From positions 35,181-99,180 of the forward strand of contig CBDUEV010000003.1 of NCBI GenBank assembly GCA_965366365.1: DNA of 64,000 nt. The letters are read 5' to 3'. The notes under the pieces are model-generated. The model saw only the letters and a program-made list of their open reading frames with translations, was not told where the DNA came from and did not search any database. This DNA comes from CBDUEV01 sp965366365 (GTDB lineage: Bacteria; Actinomycetota; Acidimicrobiia; Spongiisociales; JAENVV01). The position numbers and the translations under genes were made by a program. Positions 16,254-24,666 of this stretch are shown piece after piece. Positions within the stretch are counted from its first letter, which is position 1; the number at the start of each line of letters is the position of its first letter.

Positions 16254-17204
16254 ATGCGGTACCGAAGCCTGGGGAAGTGGGGAGTGAAGGTCTCGGAGGT
16301 CTCGCTGGGGGCATGGACCACCTACGGCGACAGTGTCCGCGATCTCGCCCAGATTCGCGAGATTGCTCGGATCGCCTATGACGCCGGGGTGAACTTCTTC
16401 GACAACGCCGACGTCTATGCCACCGGAAAGGCCGAAGAGGTCATGGGTGAGGTGCTGGCCGACTTCCCTCGTCACACCCTGGTGCTGTCCTCCAAGGCGT
16501 TCTGGCCGATGTCCGACGACGTCAACGATCGTGGGCTGAGCCGCAAACACCTGCGCCACTCGATCGACCAGACCCTTCGGAGATTGAGAGTCGACTACGT
16601 CGACCTCTATTTCGCTCACCGGTACGACCCCAACACCCCCATGGAAGAGATCGTCTCGACGTTCTCGGGCCTGGTCGATCAGGGCAAGATCCTCTACTGG
16701 GGCACCTCGGAATGGCCCGCCGCTCGCATCGCCGAGGCTGTGGCCTTTGCCAATGGACACGGATACCATCCCCCCGTGGTCGAACAGCCCCAGTACTCGA
16801 TGCTGGTTCGCGACCGTGTGGAGAAACGCATTCTTCCTGTCACCGACTCGACCGGCATGGGCGTCGTGGTGTGGAGCCCGCTGGCCATGGGAATGCTGAC
16901 GGGCAAATACGACGAAGGGATGCCTGAAGGGGCGCGCCTCACCAGCAATGACGGATTCCGGGAACAGTTGCTCAATGACGCGAACCGGCGCCGTGTGGTG
17001 GCACTGCGCGAGGTGGCAGACGATCTGGGAATCACCCGCACTCAGCTGGCCCTGGCGTGGGTCCTGCGTTCCCCTTCGATCTCCTCTGCGATCACCGGTG
17101 CCACTCACCCGAGCCAAATCGCCGAGAGCCTCGGGGCCAGCGGTGTCGATCTTTTGCCAGAGTCCGTCGAACGCATCGACGCCATCCTCGCCTCAGACGA
17201 CTGA
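16254..17204 (+). CDS. aldo/keto reductase, voltage-gated K+ channel beta-subunit-like
   Basis: The 316-residue TIM-barrel NADP-dependent reductase has the catalytic tetrad in DNADVY (Asp, Tyr), LSSKAFW (Lys) and YFAHRYD (His). The GTSEW segment and the C-terminal ITGATHPSQIAES bind the cofactor phosphate. It resembles YghZ/Kv-beta-type AKRs that reduce small aldehydes such as methylglyoxal. GGGAG precedes the ATG. It stands alone, 50 nt after the small zinc-motif gene. Confidence 0.92.
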   Translation: MRYRSLGKWGVKVSEVSLGAWTTYGDSVRDLAQIREIARIAYDAGVNFFDNADVYATGKAEEVMGEVLADFPRHTLVLSSKAFWPMSDDVNDRGLSRKHLRHSIDQTLRRLRVDYVDLYFAHRYDPNTPMEEIVSTFSGLVDQGKILYWGTSEWPAARIAEAVAFANGHGYHPPVVEQPQYSMLVRDRVEKRILPVTDSTGMGVVVWSPLAMGMLTGKYDEGMPEGARLTSNDGFREQLLNDANRRRVVALREVADDLGITRTQLALAWVLRSPSISSAITGATHPSQIAESLGASGVDLLPESVERIDAILASDD

Positions 17205-17267
17205 CGCCCACGCAGCTCTCTCGTCGGGATCGCCGCTCGCGAGCCGGCGGACGGGACGCTCGCCTGA

Positions 17268-18728
17268 TCAACGCTGCTCGACGGTGGGCAACTCGAAGCG
17301 GAACTCGCTCCATCCGTCGATGTAGTCGTAGGTGAGGTCACCGTCCATCATTCGGGCGAGCTGCCGCGAGACGGCTAGCCCCAGTCCGGCTGCGTCGGGC
17401 CTCGAAGCCCCGCCGGTCGACTGGAACGGCTCGAAAGCCCCGGCGCGGTCGTCCACAGGGATCCCGCTGCCGTTGTCGCTCACGACGAGAGTCACGACCT
17501 CGTCCTGCCGCACCGTTTCGATCCGGACGATGTCGCCGCCGTAGCGGCTGGCGTTGGTGAGCAGGTTGCGGACGATTTGTCGGGTCCGGAGGGGATCGGC
17601 GAGCACCATGGTCGGAGAGGCCTGCACCACGAACTCCTTCCCGGCGTCCCGCTGCAGTGGTTCATAGGCGGCTATCACCTCGGCGCTCAGGTCCATCGGA
17701 ACCGGGTCGATACTCACCGTTCCCAGGTCGGCGCGCGCCCCCACGATCAAGTCCTCGATGATGTCGGAGACCTCCTGAGCCTGAGAGAACACCATGCGAG
17801 TCGCTTCGGTCCGGCCCTCCACGTCGTCGCCAAAGGCTCCGGCGCACAGCATTTCGGCGAAGCCGAGAACGGCCGTCAACGGCGTCCGTAGCTCGTGCGA
17901 GATCGTGGCAACGAACTCGTCCTTGGCATCCACCAGGCGCTGCATGTGTTCCTTCTCGGCCGCCGCTTCGAGGGCCGAGAGGTCATGGCACACCACCGAG
18001 AAGTACGCCTGGTCGTCGTGGTCGGATTTCTCATGATGCATGAGGGTCACGGTGTGACGAATCGGCACGCCGTGGACGTTGACCAGGTAGCGGTCTTCAC
18101 GCCACGAGCCATCCAGGAGGAGATCCGGTAGCACCGCGTACCAGAAGGCCGAGTCGTCGTCTGTGGCGAAAAGAGCCGACGCCCGCAAGCTGGGAAGCGC
18201 ATCCAGGTTCGGATTCCCGAAGAACCGATGGGCGGATGGATTCATGAAGAAGACTCGTTCGGAGGCGTCGATGAGCAGGACGAGGTCGTCGGCGGCTTCG
18301 ATGATCGCCGCCAGGCGAGCGTTGCGCGCCTCGGAGGCGCCCAGGTCCAAACCTGCCTGGCGTCGATAGTCCGCGTAGCGCAGGGCGCGACCCAATGCCG
18401 CCGCATTCACCGACTCGCGAGCGATACTGTCATCGGCTCGACCTTCCTGGACGGCAGCCTCCCCCAGCAGGGGATCGTCGACGATGGCGATGAGAGGCGC
18501 GCTGCCGATCATGGCCCGCACGGCGCGCAGTCCGGCAATGCCGTCGGCGTCAGGCACGCCTAGATCCAAAACCACAGCATCAGGGGGGCGCTCGTGGAGC
18601 GCAGTGAAACCCTCGGCGAGCGAACCCGCCGTTCTGATCACGTCGGTACTGCCTGAGCTTTCCACGAGCCGGCACAAGGTGCCTGGTTGTGAAGACTCAA
18701 CGACGAGCACCATGCCGAGCTTCTTCAT
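17268..18728 (-). CDS. soluble PAS histidine kinase with N-terminal receiver-like domain
   Basis: The 486-residue protein begins with a CheY-like domain (1-115). Its acceptor position is AVVLDLGVPDADG, but the usual Lys loop is not evident, so this part may be degenerate. A PAS domain (about 145-265), a HisKA domain with ATISHELRTPL and a HATPase domain with NLLTNASRY, DNGSGIP and GLGLAVSRQL follow. There is no membrane segment, so it senses something in the cytosol. No response-regulator gene is adjacent. It faces the aldo/keto reductase gene tail to tail. Confidence 0.9.
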   Translation of the reverse strand: MKKLGMVLVVESSQPGTLCRLVESSGSTDVIRTAGSLAEGFTALHERPPDAVVLDLGVPDADGIAGLRAVRAMIGSAPLIAIVDDPLLGEAAVQEGRADDSIARESVNAAALGRALRYADYRRQAGLDLGASEARNARLAAIIEAADDLVLLIDASERVFFMNPSAHRFFGNPNLDALPSLRASALFATDDDSAFWYAVLPDLLLDGSWREDRYLVNVHGVPIRHTVTLMHHEKSDHDDQAYFSVVCHDLSALEAAAEKEHMQRLVDAKDEFVATISHELRTPLTAVLGFAEMLCAGAFGDDVEGRTEATRMVFSQAQEVSDIIEDLIVGARADLGTVSIDPVPMDLSAEVIAAYEPLQRDAGKEFVVQASPTMVLADPLRTRQIVRNLLTNASRYGGDIVRIETVRQDEVVTLVVSDNGSGIPVDDRAGAFEPFQSTGGASRPDAAGLGLAVSRQLARMMDGDLTYDYIDGWSEFRFELPTVEQR

Positions 18729-18778
18729 ATACAGTTTTCATCGGCCCGGATCGACCCGGCTTGAGCGCTGTGATGGCT

Positions 18779-19963
18779 TCAGAGACCGGCCTGGCGCCAC
18801 GCCTCTCGAATCTTGGTTCGGCCCGAACGAAGGATGCCACCTCGGTAGATCCGGGCCGCGATCCGTATCAAGACGATGGTGCTCACCACCGTGGAGGCGA
18901 TGGCGACGCCGAACTGCCAGGGCGGGACCTCCAACGCGGCGGATCGCACGAGCATCACCATCGGAGCCGTGATCGGCAGCATGGACGCCACCTCGACGAG
19001 AGTCGTCTCGGGATCGGCGGTGGCAACGAGGGCGATGAAGTAGCCGGGGAGAATCGCAACGATGGGGATCCACGAGACGGACTGGACGTCCTCCTGCCGG
19101 GAGACGAGCGACCCGGCGGCGGCGAAGAGAACGCTGTAGAGGCTATAGCCGAGGAGGAACCACATCACCACTGAAAGCAGAATGCCGAGACCCATTTCGC
19201 CGAGGTCGGGCAGGTCCGCGAGGTCGATGACGTTCAGGATCGCCACCAGGGATCCCCCGATCAGGATGAGCTGGACGAGACCGAGCAACCCGATGCCAAT
19301 CACCTTCCCGGCGAGCAACTCGACGGGGCGCACCCGAGACAAGACGACCTCGGCAACTCGACCCGCCTTCTCCTCGAGGACACCGAGCAGCACGAATTGA
19401 CCGAACATCACAATCGAGATGAAGAGAAGCAGCACACCAACGTAGGCAGCCGCCGAGCGCGCCTCGGCGTCGGGGTCGGGTTCGGACAGCGTCACCACCT
19501 CGGGCGGTTCGGGGGCCAGGAGCGCAGCCAGCTCGTCGGGAGCGAGGCCAAGTTCGACGCTGGCGATCTGACGGTCGGCGAACCCGAACGCGGCCACGAA
19601 GATCGCTTGCAGAGTCCCCGAGGCTTGCTGGCGATAGACGACCTCGCGTCCGTCGACGAGGGCCTCCACCTCCCCGGCGTCGAGGGCGACCTCGCCCAAC
19701 TCCCGAGAGGAGTAGCTCTCGACTTCGAGATCGACCCCGGCCCCGTCCGCGGCAAAGTCGAGCGCCGCTTCGAACTCGACTGCGAAGGGGGTCACCATTC
19801 CGACAGGAATCGCACTCGGACCTTCGAGCACTTGGGCGAGGAGGGGCACACCTCCGAAGATCGCAGCCATCACCGCCAACGTCGCCACGAGGAATATCCG
19901 ACTCTGGGCACGCTGGACGAAATCCCTGCGGGCCACCTCGAAGATCGAACGCCATCGACTCAT
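18779..19963 (-). CDS. ABC-2-type transporter permease (NatB/YhaP-like)
   Basis: The 394-residue protein starts at MSRWRSIFEVARRDF. Its first membrane helix is at about 24-44, followed by an extracytoplasmic domain of roughly 140 residues and five or six C-terminal helices. EEKAGRVAEVVLSRVRPVELLAGKVIG is the conserved ABC-2 coupling motif of Na+-efflux NatB and related exporters. The ATG overlaps the ATPase stop (ATGA, 19960-19963), which fixes the start. The substrate is unknown. Confidence 0.9.
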   Translation of the reverse strand: MSRWRSIFEVARRDFVQRAQSRIFLVATLAVMAAIFGGVPLLAQVLEGPSAIPVGMVTPFAVEFEAALDFAADGAGVDLEVESYSSRELGEVALDAGEVEALVDGREVVYRQQASGTLQAIFVAAFGFADRQIASVELGLAPDELAALLAPEPPEVVTLSEPDPDAEARSAAAYVGVLLLFISIVMFGQFVLLGVLEEKAGRVAEVVLSRVRPVELLAGKVIGIGLLGLVQLILIGGSLVAILNVIDLADLPDLGEMGLGILLSVVMWFLLGYSLYSVLFAAAGSLVSRQEDVQSVSWIPIVAILPGYFIALVATADPETTLVEVASMLPITAPMVMLVRSAALEVPPWQFGVAIASTVVSTIVLIRIAARIYRGGILRSGRTKIREAWRQAGL

Positions 19964-20844
19964 GAACCGACCGCCTGGCGGAAGAGATCCGAGAGGTGGG
20001 GCGGACCATAGGAGAAATCGGTCACGTCGCCCTCGGCTCCGGCCTGGGCAAGAACATCGTCGAGCCGGATCGTGGCCGGAACCAGGAACCCAGCACCACG
20101 GGCGTTTCCGGTCGCCGGCGCCATCCCTTCCAGGTCGGGAGACCACGCCACGCCGTCGACCGACACCTCGATGCGGATCAGATCGGTTTGGGAACGAAGG
20201 GTGGCCACCTCTCCGGACAGGACGACCGTGCCTTTGTGGATGATCACGACGTCCTGACAGACGTCCTCGACGAGGTCGAGCTGGTGGCTCGAGAAGACGA
20301 TGCCGACCCCTTCCTCGGCCAGGTCGACCAGCAGGGTGGACATCGCCGTGATTCCCAGGGGATCCAAACCGGCGAACGGCTCGTCCAACACGAGCAGCTG
20401 GGGCGAGTGCACGAGCGCGGCGGCGAGTTGGACTCGCTGCTGGTTTCCATGCGACAGCTCCTCGAGACGCGAATTCGCTCGGTCGGCCAGGCCCAGTCGA
20501 GTCAGCCAGTGATCGGCCGCCGCGGCCGCCTTCTTACGTGGCAAGCCGGACAACACCCCGAAGTAGGCGAGTTCGTCAGCCACCTTCATCTTGGGGTAGA
20601 GGCCCCGTTCCTCGGGCATGTACCCAAACCGCAGGCGCGTCTCGTGCGTGACCGGTAGGCCCTTCCAACGCACCTCGCCGGCATCCGGCTCGGCAAGGCC
20701 GAAGATGCACCGCATGGCAGTGGTCTTCCCGGCGCCGTTCGGACCGAGGAATCCGACGATTCGGCCGGGGGGCACCACAAAGCTGGCCGCATCGAGGGCA
20801 ACCACCTCGTTGTATCGCTTCGAAAGAGCGTCGATTTCGAGCAT
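19960..20844 (-). CDS. ABC transporter ATP-binding protein (NatA/YhaQ-like)
   Basis: The 294-residue protein has Walker A GPNGAGKTTAM, signature LSHGNQQRVQ, Walker B LLVLDEPFAGLDP and H-loop SSHQ. A C-terminal regulatory part of about 80 residues follows, as in drug and Na+ exporters. GGAGG lies 4 nt before the chosen ATG (MLEIDALSKRY), so a longer N-terminus is unlikely. It works with the permease encoded next. It is divergent from the phosphofructokinase pair across 194 bp. Confidence 0.93.
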   Translation of the reverse strand: MLEIDALSKRYNEVVALDAASFVVPPGRIVGFLGPNGAGKTTAMRCIFGLAEPDAGEVRWKGLPVTHETRLRFGYMPEERGLYPKMKVADELAYFGVLSGLPRKKAAAAADHWLTRLGLADRANSRLEELSHGNQQRVQLAAALVHSPQLLVLDEPFAGLDPLGITAMSTLLVDLAEEGVGIVFSSHQLDLVEDVCQDVVIIHKGTVVLSGEVATLRSQTDLIRIEVSVDGVAWSPDLEGMAPATGNARGAGFLVPATIRLDDVLAQAGAEGDVTDFSYGPPHLSDLFRQAVGS

Positions 20845-21038
20845 CAGCCTCCGAACCGTAGCCGGTCCCCACAGACCCAGCCAGGGGCGAATTGCCACAC
20901 ACCTGACGGCTCGCCAAGCGAGCGACCCTGCAGAGAAACACGCTCCACGGCGGGGCAGGAGTGTGGACCTGCCTCCAGCTCAACTATCGTCGCAGGTGAC
21001 AAAGCGAACAGATACGCAAAGACGGACAGCGAGGCATT

Positions 21039-22187
21039 ATGCGAATCGGAATCCTCACAGGCGGCGGGGACGTCCCCGGGCTCAACCCCTGCATCAAGGC
21101 GGTCGTCAACCGCGTTGCGGACCGAGGCCACGACGTCATCGGAATTCGGCGAGGCTGGGCTGGAGTTGTCGACCACAACCCCGACGACCCCACCTCGGTG
21201 GACCGCCATTTCCTGCACCTCACCCCCAACGTTGTCAGAACCATCGACCGCAGCGGCGGCACGATGCTGCATACCTCGCGGACCAACCCTCAGCGTGTCC
21301 GCGACAGAGAGGTCCCCGATTTCCTGCGGGATCAGGTGGAGGGCGACGGCCCCCACGATCTGACCGACCATGTCTTGCGGGTCCTCGAAGATCAGAAGTT
21401 CGACGTGCTCATTCCGATCGGGGGCGACGACACACTGTCCTACGGGCAGCGGCTCCACGAAGAAGGCTTTCCTGTCATCGCCATCCCGAAGACCATGGAC
21501 AACGACGTGCACGGTACCGAGTACTGCATCGGCTTCTCGACCGCCGTCACCCGCGGGGTCCAGTTCATCACGAACCTTCGCACGTCGACCGGTTCGCACG
21601 AGCGGATCGCCGTCGTCGAACTGTTCGGTCGCAACAGCGGCGAGACCTCTCTCGTCACGGCCTACCTGTCGGGCGTCGATCGGTCGATCATCTCGGAGGT
21701 TCCCTTCGACATCGACCGGCTCACGGATTTCCTGGTTGAAGACCGAGCCAAGAACCCCAGCAAATACGCGATCCTCACCATCTCGGAGGGAGCACAGCTC
21801 ATCGACGGGGACATCATCGAGAGTGGCGAATCCGATGCCTATGGACACCGCAAGCTGGGCGGCATCGGCGCCCACACCGCCGAACTCATCAAGGCGCGGA
21901 CGGGTATCGGCATCATCGAGCAACGCCTCGGATACCTGATGCGCTCCGGGAGCCCCGATTCGCTCGACCTCATGGTGGCGATCAACTTCGCGGTCATGGC
22001 GGCCGAGCTGGCCATGGAGGGCGCCACCGGACGGATGGTTGCCCTGCGCGGCGGCACGTACACCGCTGTGCCGATCTCTGTCACCAAGGAAGGCGTGAAG
22101 CGTGTGGACGTGGACGAGCTCTACGACCGAGACGAATACCGCCCCAAGGTGCGCCACGTGACCGGCAAACCGATGTTCTTGTACTGA
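21039..22187 (+). CDS. 6-phosphofructokinase, PPi-type active site
   Basis: The 382-residue PFK-family enzyme begins with GILTGGGDVPGLN and has GGDDT (128-132) and PKTMDND (150-156). Asp at the second position of that GGDDT pair and Lys before TMDND are the residues that mark pyrophosphate-dependent or mixed-donor PFKs (E. coli positions 104 and 124). It would phosphorylate fructose 6-phosphate reversibly if PPi is used. It shares one base with the next PFK gene (TGATG). That pairing suggests two donor specificities in one operon. Confidence 0.88.
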   Translation: MRIGILTGGGDVPGLNPCIKAVVNRVADRGHDVIGIRRGWAGVVDHNPDDPTSVDRHFLHLTPNVVRTIDRSGGTMLHTSRTNPQRVRDREVPDFLRDQVEGDGPHDLTDHVLRVLEDQKFDVLIPIGGDDTLSYGQRLHEEGFPVIAIPKTMDNDVHGTEYCIGFSTAVTRGVQFITNLRTSTGSHERIAVVELFGRNSGETSLVTAYLSGVDRSIISEVPFDIDRLTDFLVEDRAKNPSKYAILTISEGAQLIDGDIIESGESDAYGHRKLGGIGAHTAELIKARTGIGIIEQRLGYLMRSGSPDSLDLMVAINFAVMAAELAMEGATGRMVALRGGTYTAVPISVTKEGVKRVDVDELYDRDEYRPKVRHVTGKPMFLY

Positions 22188-23215
22188 TGCGCAATGTCAT
22201 AGGCGTACTCACCGCAGGCGGAGACTGCCCGGGCCTCAACGCGGTCATTCGTTCGGTCGTCAGTAGGGCGGTCGAACACCACGACGCAGATGTGGTCGGG
22301 ATTATGAACGGCTGGGAGGGCTTGATGGACGGCCGGACCAGGCCCCTCGATCGCGACGACGTGCGAGGGATCCTGCAGCGGGGCGGGACCATCCTCGGAA
22401 CCTCCCGCAAGGATCCGTACGTCCACGGCGACGGGTACGAAAGCGTCCGGCGAACGGTAGAGCGCAACGACATCACCTCGCTCATCGTGATCGGAGGCGA
22501 CGGAACCCTGCGCACCGCCCTCAAGCTCTCCGAAGAGGGTCTCTCGGTGGTCGGCGTCCCCAAGACCATCGACAACGACATTTCGGCCACCGACTACACC
22601 TTCGGCTTCGATACCGCGCTGAGTATCGCAACCGACGCCGTCGATCGCATCGCCACGACGGCCGAGGCCCACAACCGAATCATGCTCGTCGAGGTCATGG
22701 GACGGACCAAGGGATGGATCGCCACATACGCAGCCATCGCCGGTGGTGCCGATGCACTTCTCATCCCGGAGATCCCCTACGACCTGGACGACATCGCCCG
22801 GAACCTGAAGCGGCGCCACCGAAAAGGCAGGACCTACTCCGTTGTGGTCGTCGCCGAGGGCGTGGCTCCCCCGGCAGGCGTCACCACCGACAAATCTCTC
22901 GACGCCTTCGGCTTCGAGCGGCTCGGCGGCGTGGCCTACCAAATCGCCCCCGAGCTCGAAGAACGCACCGGTTTCGAGACGCGGGTTACCGTTTTGGGAC
23001 ACCTCCAACGAGGTGGCACGCCGACTGCGTTCGATCGTGTCCTGGGAACTCGATTCGGGGCGGCGGCCGTGGACATGGCCATCGCCGGGGAGAGCCAGGT
23101 GATGGTTGCTGTTCGTTCTGATCAGATGGTCGCCGTCCCCCTCGCCGAGGCGTGCGAGTCGATCAAGGGCGTCGGAGACGACCTCTACGACCTCGCCGCC
23201 ACCTTCTTCAACTGA
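22187..23215 (+). CDS. pfkA: 6-phosphofructokinase, ATP-type residue at the donor site
   Basis: The 342-residue group-III-like PFK begins with GVLTAGGDCPGLN and has GGDGT (103-107) and PKTIDND (125-131). Gly at the donor position with Lys in PKTIDND is the combination of actinobacterial ATP-dependent PFKs. The MEVMGR-type substrate loop is present as VEVMGRTKGW. It is coupled to the preceding PPi-type PFK by a 1-nt overlap. It probably provides the irreversible glycolytic step while its partner handles PPi or gluconeogenic flux; this is inference from two residues. Confidence 0.9.
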   Translation: MRNVIGVLTAGGDCPGLNAVIRSVVSRAVEHHDADVVGIMNGWEGLMDGRTRPLDRDDVRGILQRGGTILGTSRKDPYVHGDGYESVRRTVERNDITSLIVIGGDGTLRTALKLSEEGLSVVGVPKTIDNDISATDYTFGFDTALSIATDAVDRIATTAEAHNRIMLVEVMGRTKGWIATYAAIAGGADALLIPEIPYDLDDIARNLKRRHRKGRTYSVVVVAEGVAPPAGVTTDKSLDAFGFERLGGVAYQIAPELEERTGFETRVTVLGHLQRGGTPTAFDRVLGTRFGAAAVDMAIAGESQVMVAVRSDQMVAVPLAEACESIKGVGDDLYDLAATFFN

Positions 23216-23298
23216 GTCCCCTGGACTCCGGCCAAGACTGAGGCCCGGCCCATACCGTGAGTGTCGCCGCCCTGGATTGGCGGCATCGGTTTCGCCGA

Positions 23299-24342
23299 TC
23301 AGGGGAAGAGGACCATCTCATCGGTACGGGTGGGTCGCTCCAGCGCCACGTATCCGGGAACGTGGTGGTGGGGCGTGTCCAGGTAGACCTTGGCTTCCGG
23401 TACCTGGGCGAATCGACCGTGACTCCACCGCACCTCGACATGGCCAACCACGTCCACCTGCTCGCCGGACGCCTTCTCCTTGAAGCGGGCTCGCCAACCT
23501 ACGACCGGTTGTCCTCGGTCGCGATCCGCCCAATGGTCCAGGCCGACGAAGTCGTAGCGAGACCGCAGATCCCACGGTGTCCCGACCCGATAGGCAAGCG
23601 GGTGACCCTCCGCCGACTCCCCCAGAACGAAGTAGGGAGCCGACTGGAGCCGAAGGAGACGCCACACCATCTGCTCGCGGGCGCCTTTGGTGCGCAACTC
23701 GCCCTCCCACCGGCGATTCGATCCCTCCGCCACTTTGGGCACGAAGGCGCGGTAGGCGACGAGTGCGTCGCCCGCCAACCTGCCCCGCAGGTGCCGTTTG
23801 AGTCGATCTCGATCCGCCTGGGTGAGGTCGGCGACGTGGTCGGGGAGACCCTGGTCGTCCGTGATGGCACGGCACACGTGGTAGAAGTCCTGGTAGGCAC
23901 TCGGGGCCACCTCGAGGAACCAATCCGTCCGCTCCTCCTGGCGGTCCGCGAGCAGCCGGTCGAAGAGATTCATGGGCGAAGAGTTGGTGAGGATGTTCGA
24001 GCCGTACTTGCACGACACCAGGTAGACGTGATCGACCCGCAGGTCCGCCGGGATCTGGTCGTAGCCGGGAGGGCGATGCGAACCTTTCCACTCGACCACC
24101 CATGGCGGTCGACCTCGCAGTCCTTCAGTCGAACGGGCGAACTGAGTGCCGTTGCGCCAGGCCGTGGCGAAGAGGTGTGCCTCGGCACCGCCGGCGTTGA
24201 CGTCGACGAGGCGATCGTACTCCGCCACCGACACCCCGAGGAAGCTCTCGGGTCGCACGTCCAGCGCATGTTCGACACTGGGAAACCCGAACATGGCCAA
24301 GCCGGTCACGATCTCGGAGATCTCGGTGCGGATCGAGGGCAT
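23299..24342 (-). CDS. hypothetical protein, possible nuclease partner of the adjacent methyltransferase
   Basis: This is a 347-residue soluble protein. I cannot name its family. The segments WVVEWKGSHRPPG and DHVYLVSCKYGSNIL contain acidic residues followed by a Glu/Ser-x-Lys pattern that could be a PD-(D/E)xK-type nuclease core, but this is only a visual match. The rest is Arg-rich with many aromatic residues. It lies 3 nt downstream of a small gene that overlaps a DNA methyltransferase gene. The trio therefore looks like one unit, perhaps restriction-modification or phage defence. Confidence 0.7.
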   Translation of the reverse strand: MPSIRTEISEIVTGLAMFGFPSVEHALDVRPESFLGVSVAEYDRLVDVNAGGAEAHLFATAWRNGTQFARSTEGLRGRPPWVVEWKGSHRPPGYDQIPADLRVDHVYLVSCKYGSNILTNSSPMNLFDRLLADRQEERTDWFLEVAPSAYQDFYHVCRAITDDQGLPDHVADLTQADRDRLKRHLRGRLAGDALVAYRAFVPKVAEGSNRRWEGELRTKGAREQMVWRLLRLQSAPYFVLGESAEGHPLAYRVGTPWDLRSRYDFVGLDHWADRDRGQPVVGWRARFKEKASGEQVDVVGHVEVRWSHGRFAQVPEAKVYLDTPHHHVPGYVALERPTRTDEMVLFP

Positions 24343-24345
24343 CGC

Positions 24346-24666
24346 CTAGCCGTCTCGGAACAGGCGGGTGAATTGGAGCTGAGCGCCGATCAAATCGGCA
24401 GGGAGCCGGTCACTGGTGTACACGGGAAGGTACGTGTACACGTCCACCGCCACACCGCGCAGTTCCATCCACATCACCACTGCGTCGCCCCAACGCTCCT
24501 CGAGCAGGGCTTGGCGAAGTTCCTCGGCGCCACCGGGAGCGAGTTCTCCCGGGTCGGTGCGAGCCACGAGCTCGAAGGCGAGGACTCGCTGCAGGACTTC
24601 GATGTCTTCGGCGAGGAACACCTCGGGCGGATCGAACCGCACCACCGAGTAGGCGACACCGGTCAT
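24346..24666 (-). CDS. small hypothetical protein in the methyltransferase operon
   Basis: This 106-residue protein starts at the ATG overlapping the methyltransferase stop by one base (TGATG). It is acidic, has no membrane helix and no motif that I recognise. Its content (EVFLAEDIEVLQRVLAFELVA and a MELRGVAVDVY strand) suggests an alpha/beta protein. The tight coupling on both sides argues that it is a real component of the three-gene module. Confidence 0.65.
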   Translation of the reverse strand: MTGVAYSVVRFDPPEVFLAEDIEVLQRVLAFELVARTDPGELAPGGAEELRQALLEERWGDAVVMWMELRGVAVDVYTYLPVYTSDRLPADLIGAQLQFTRLFRDG

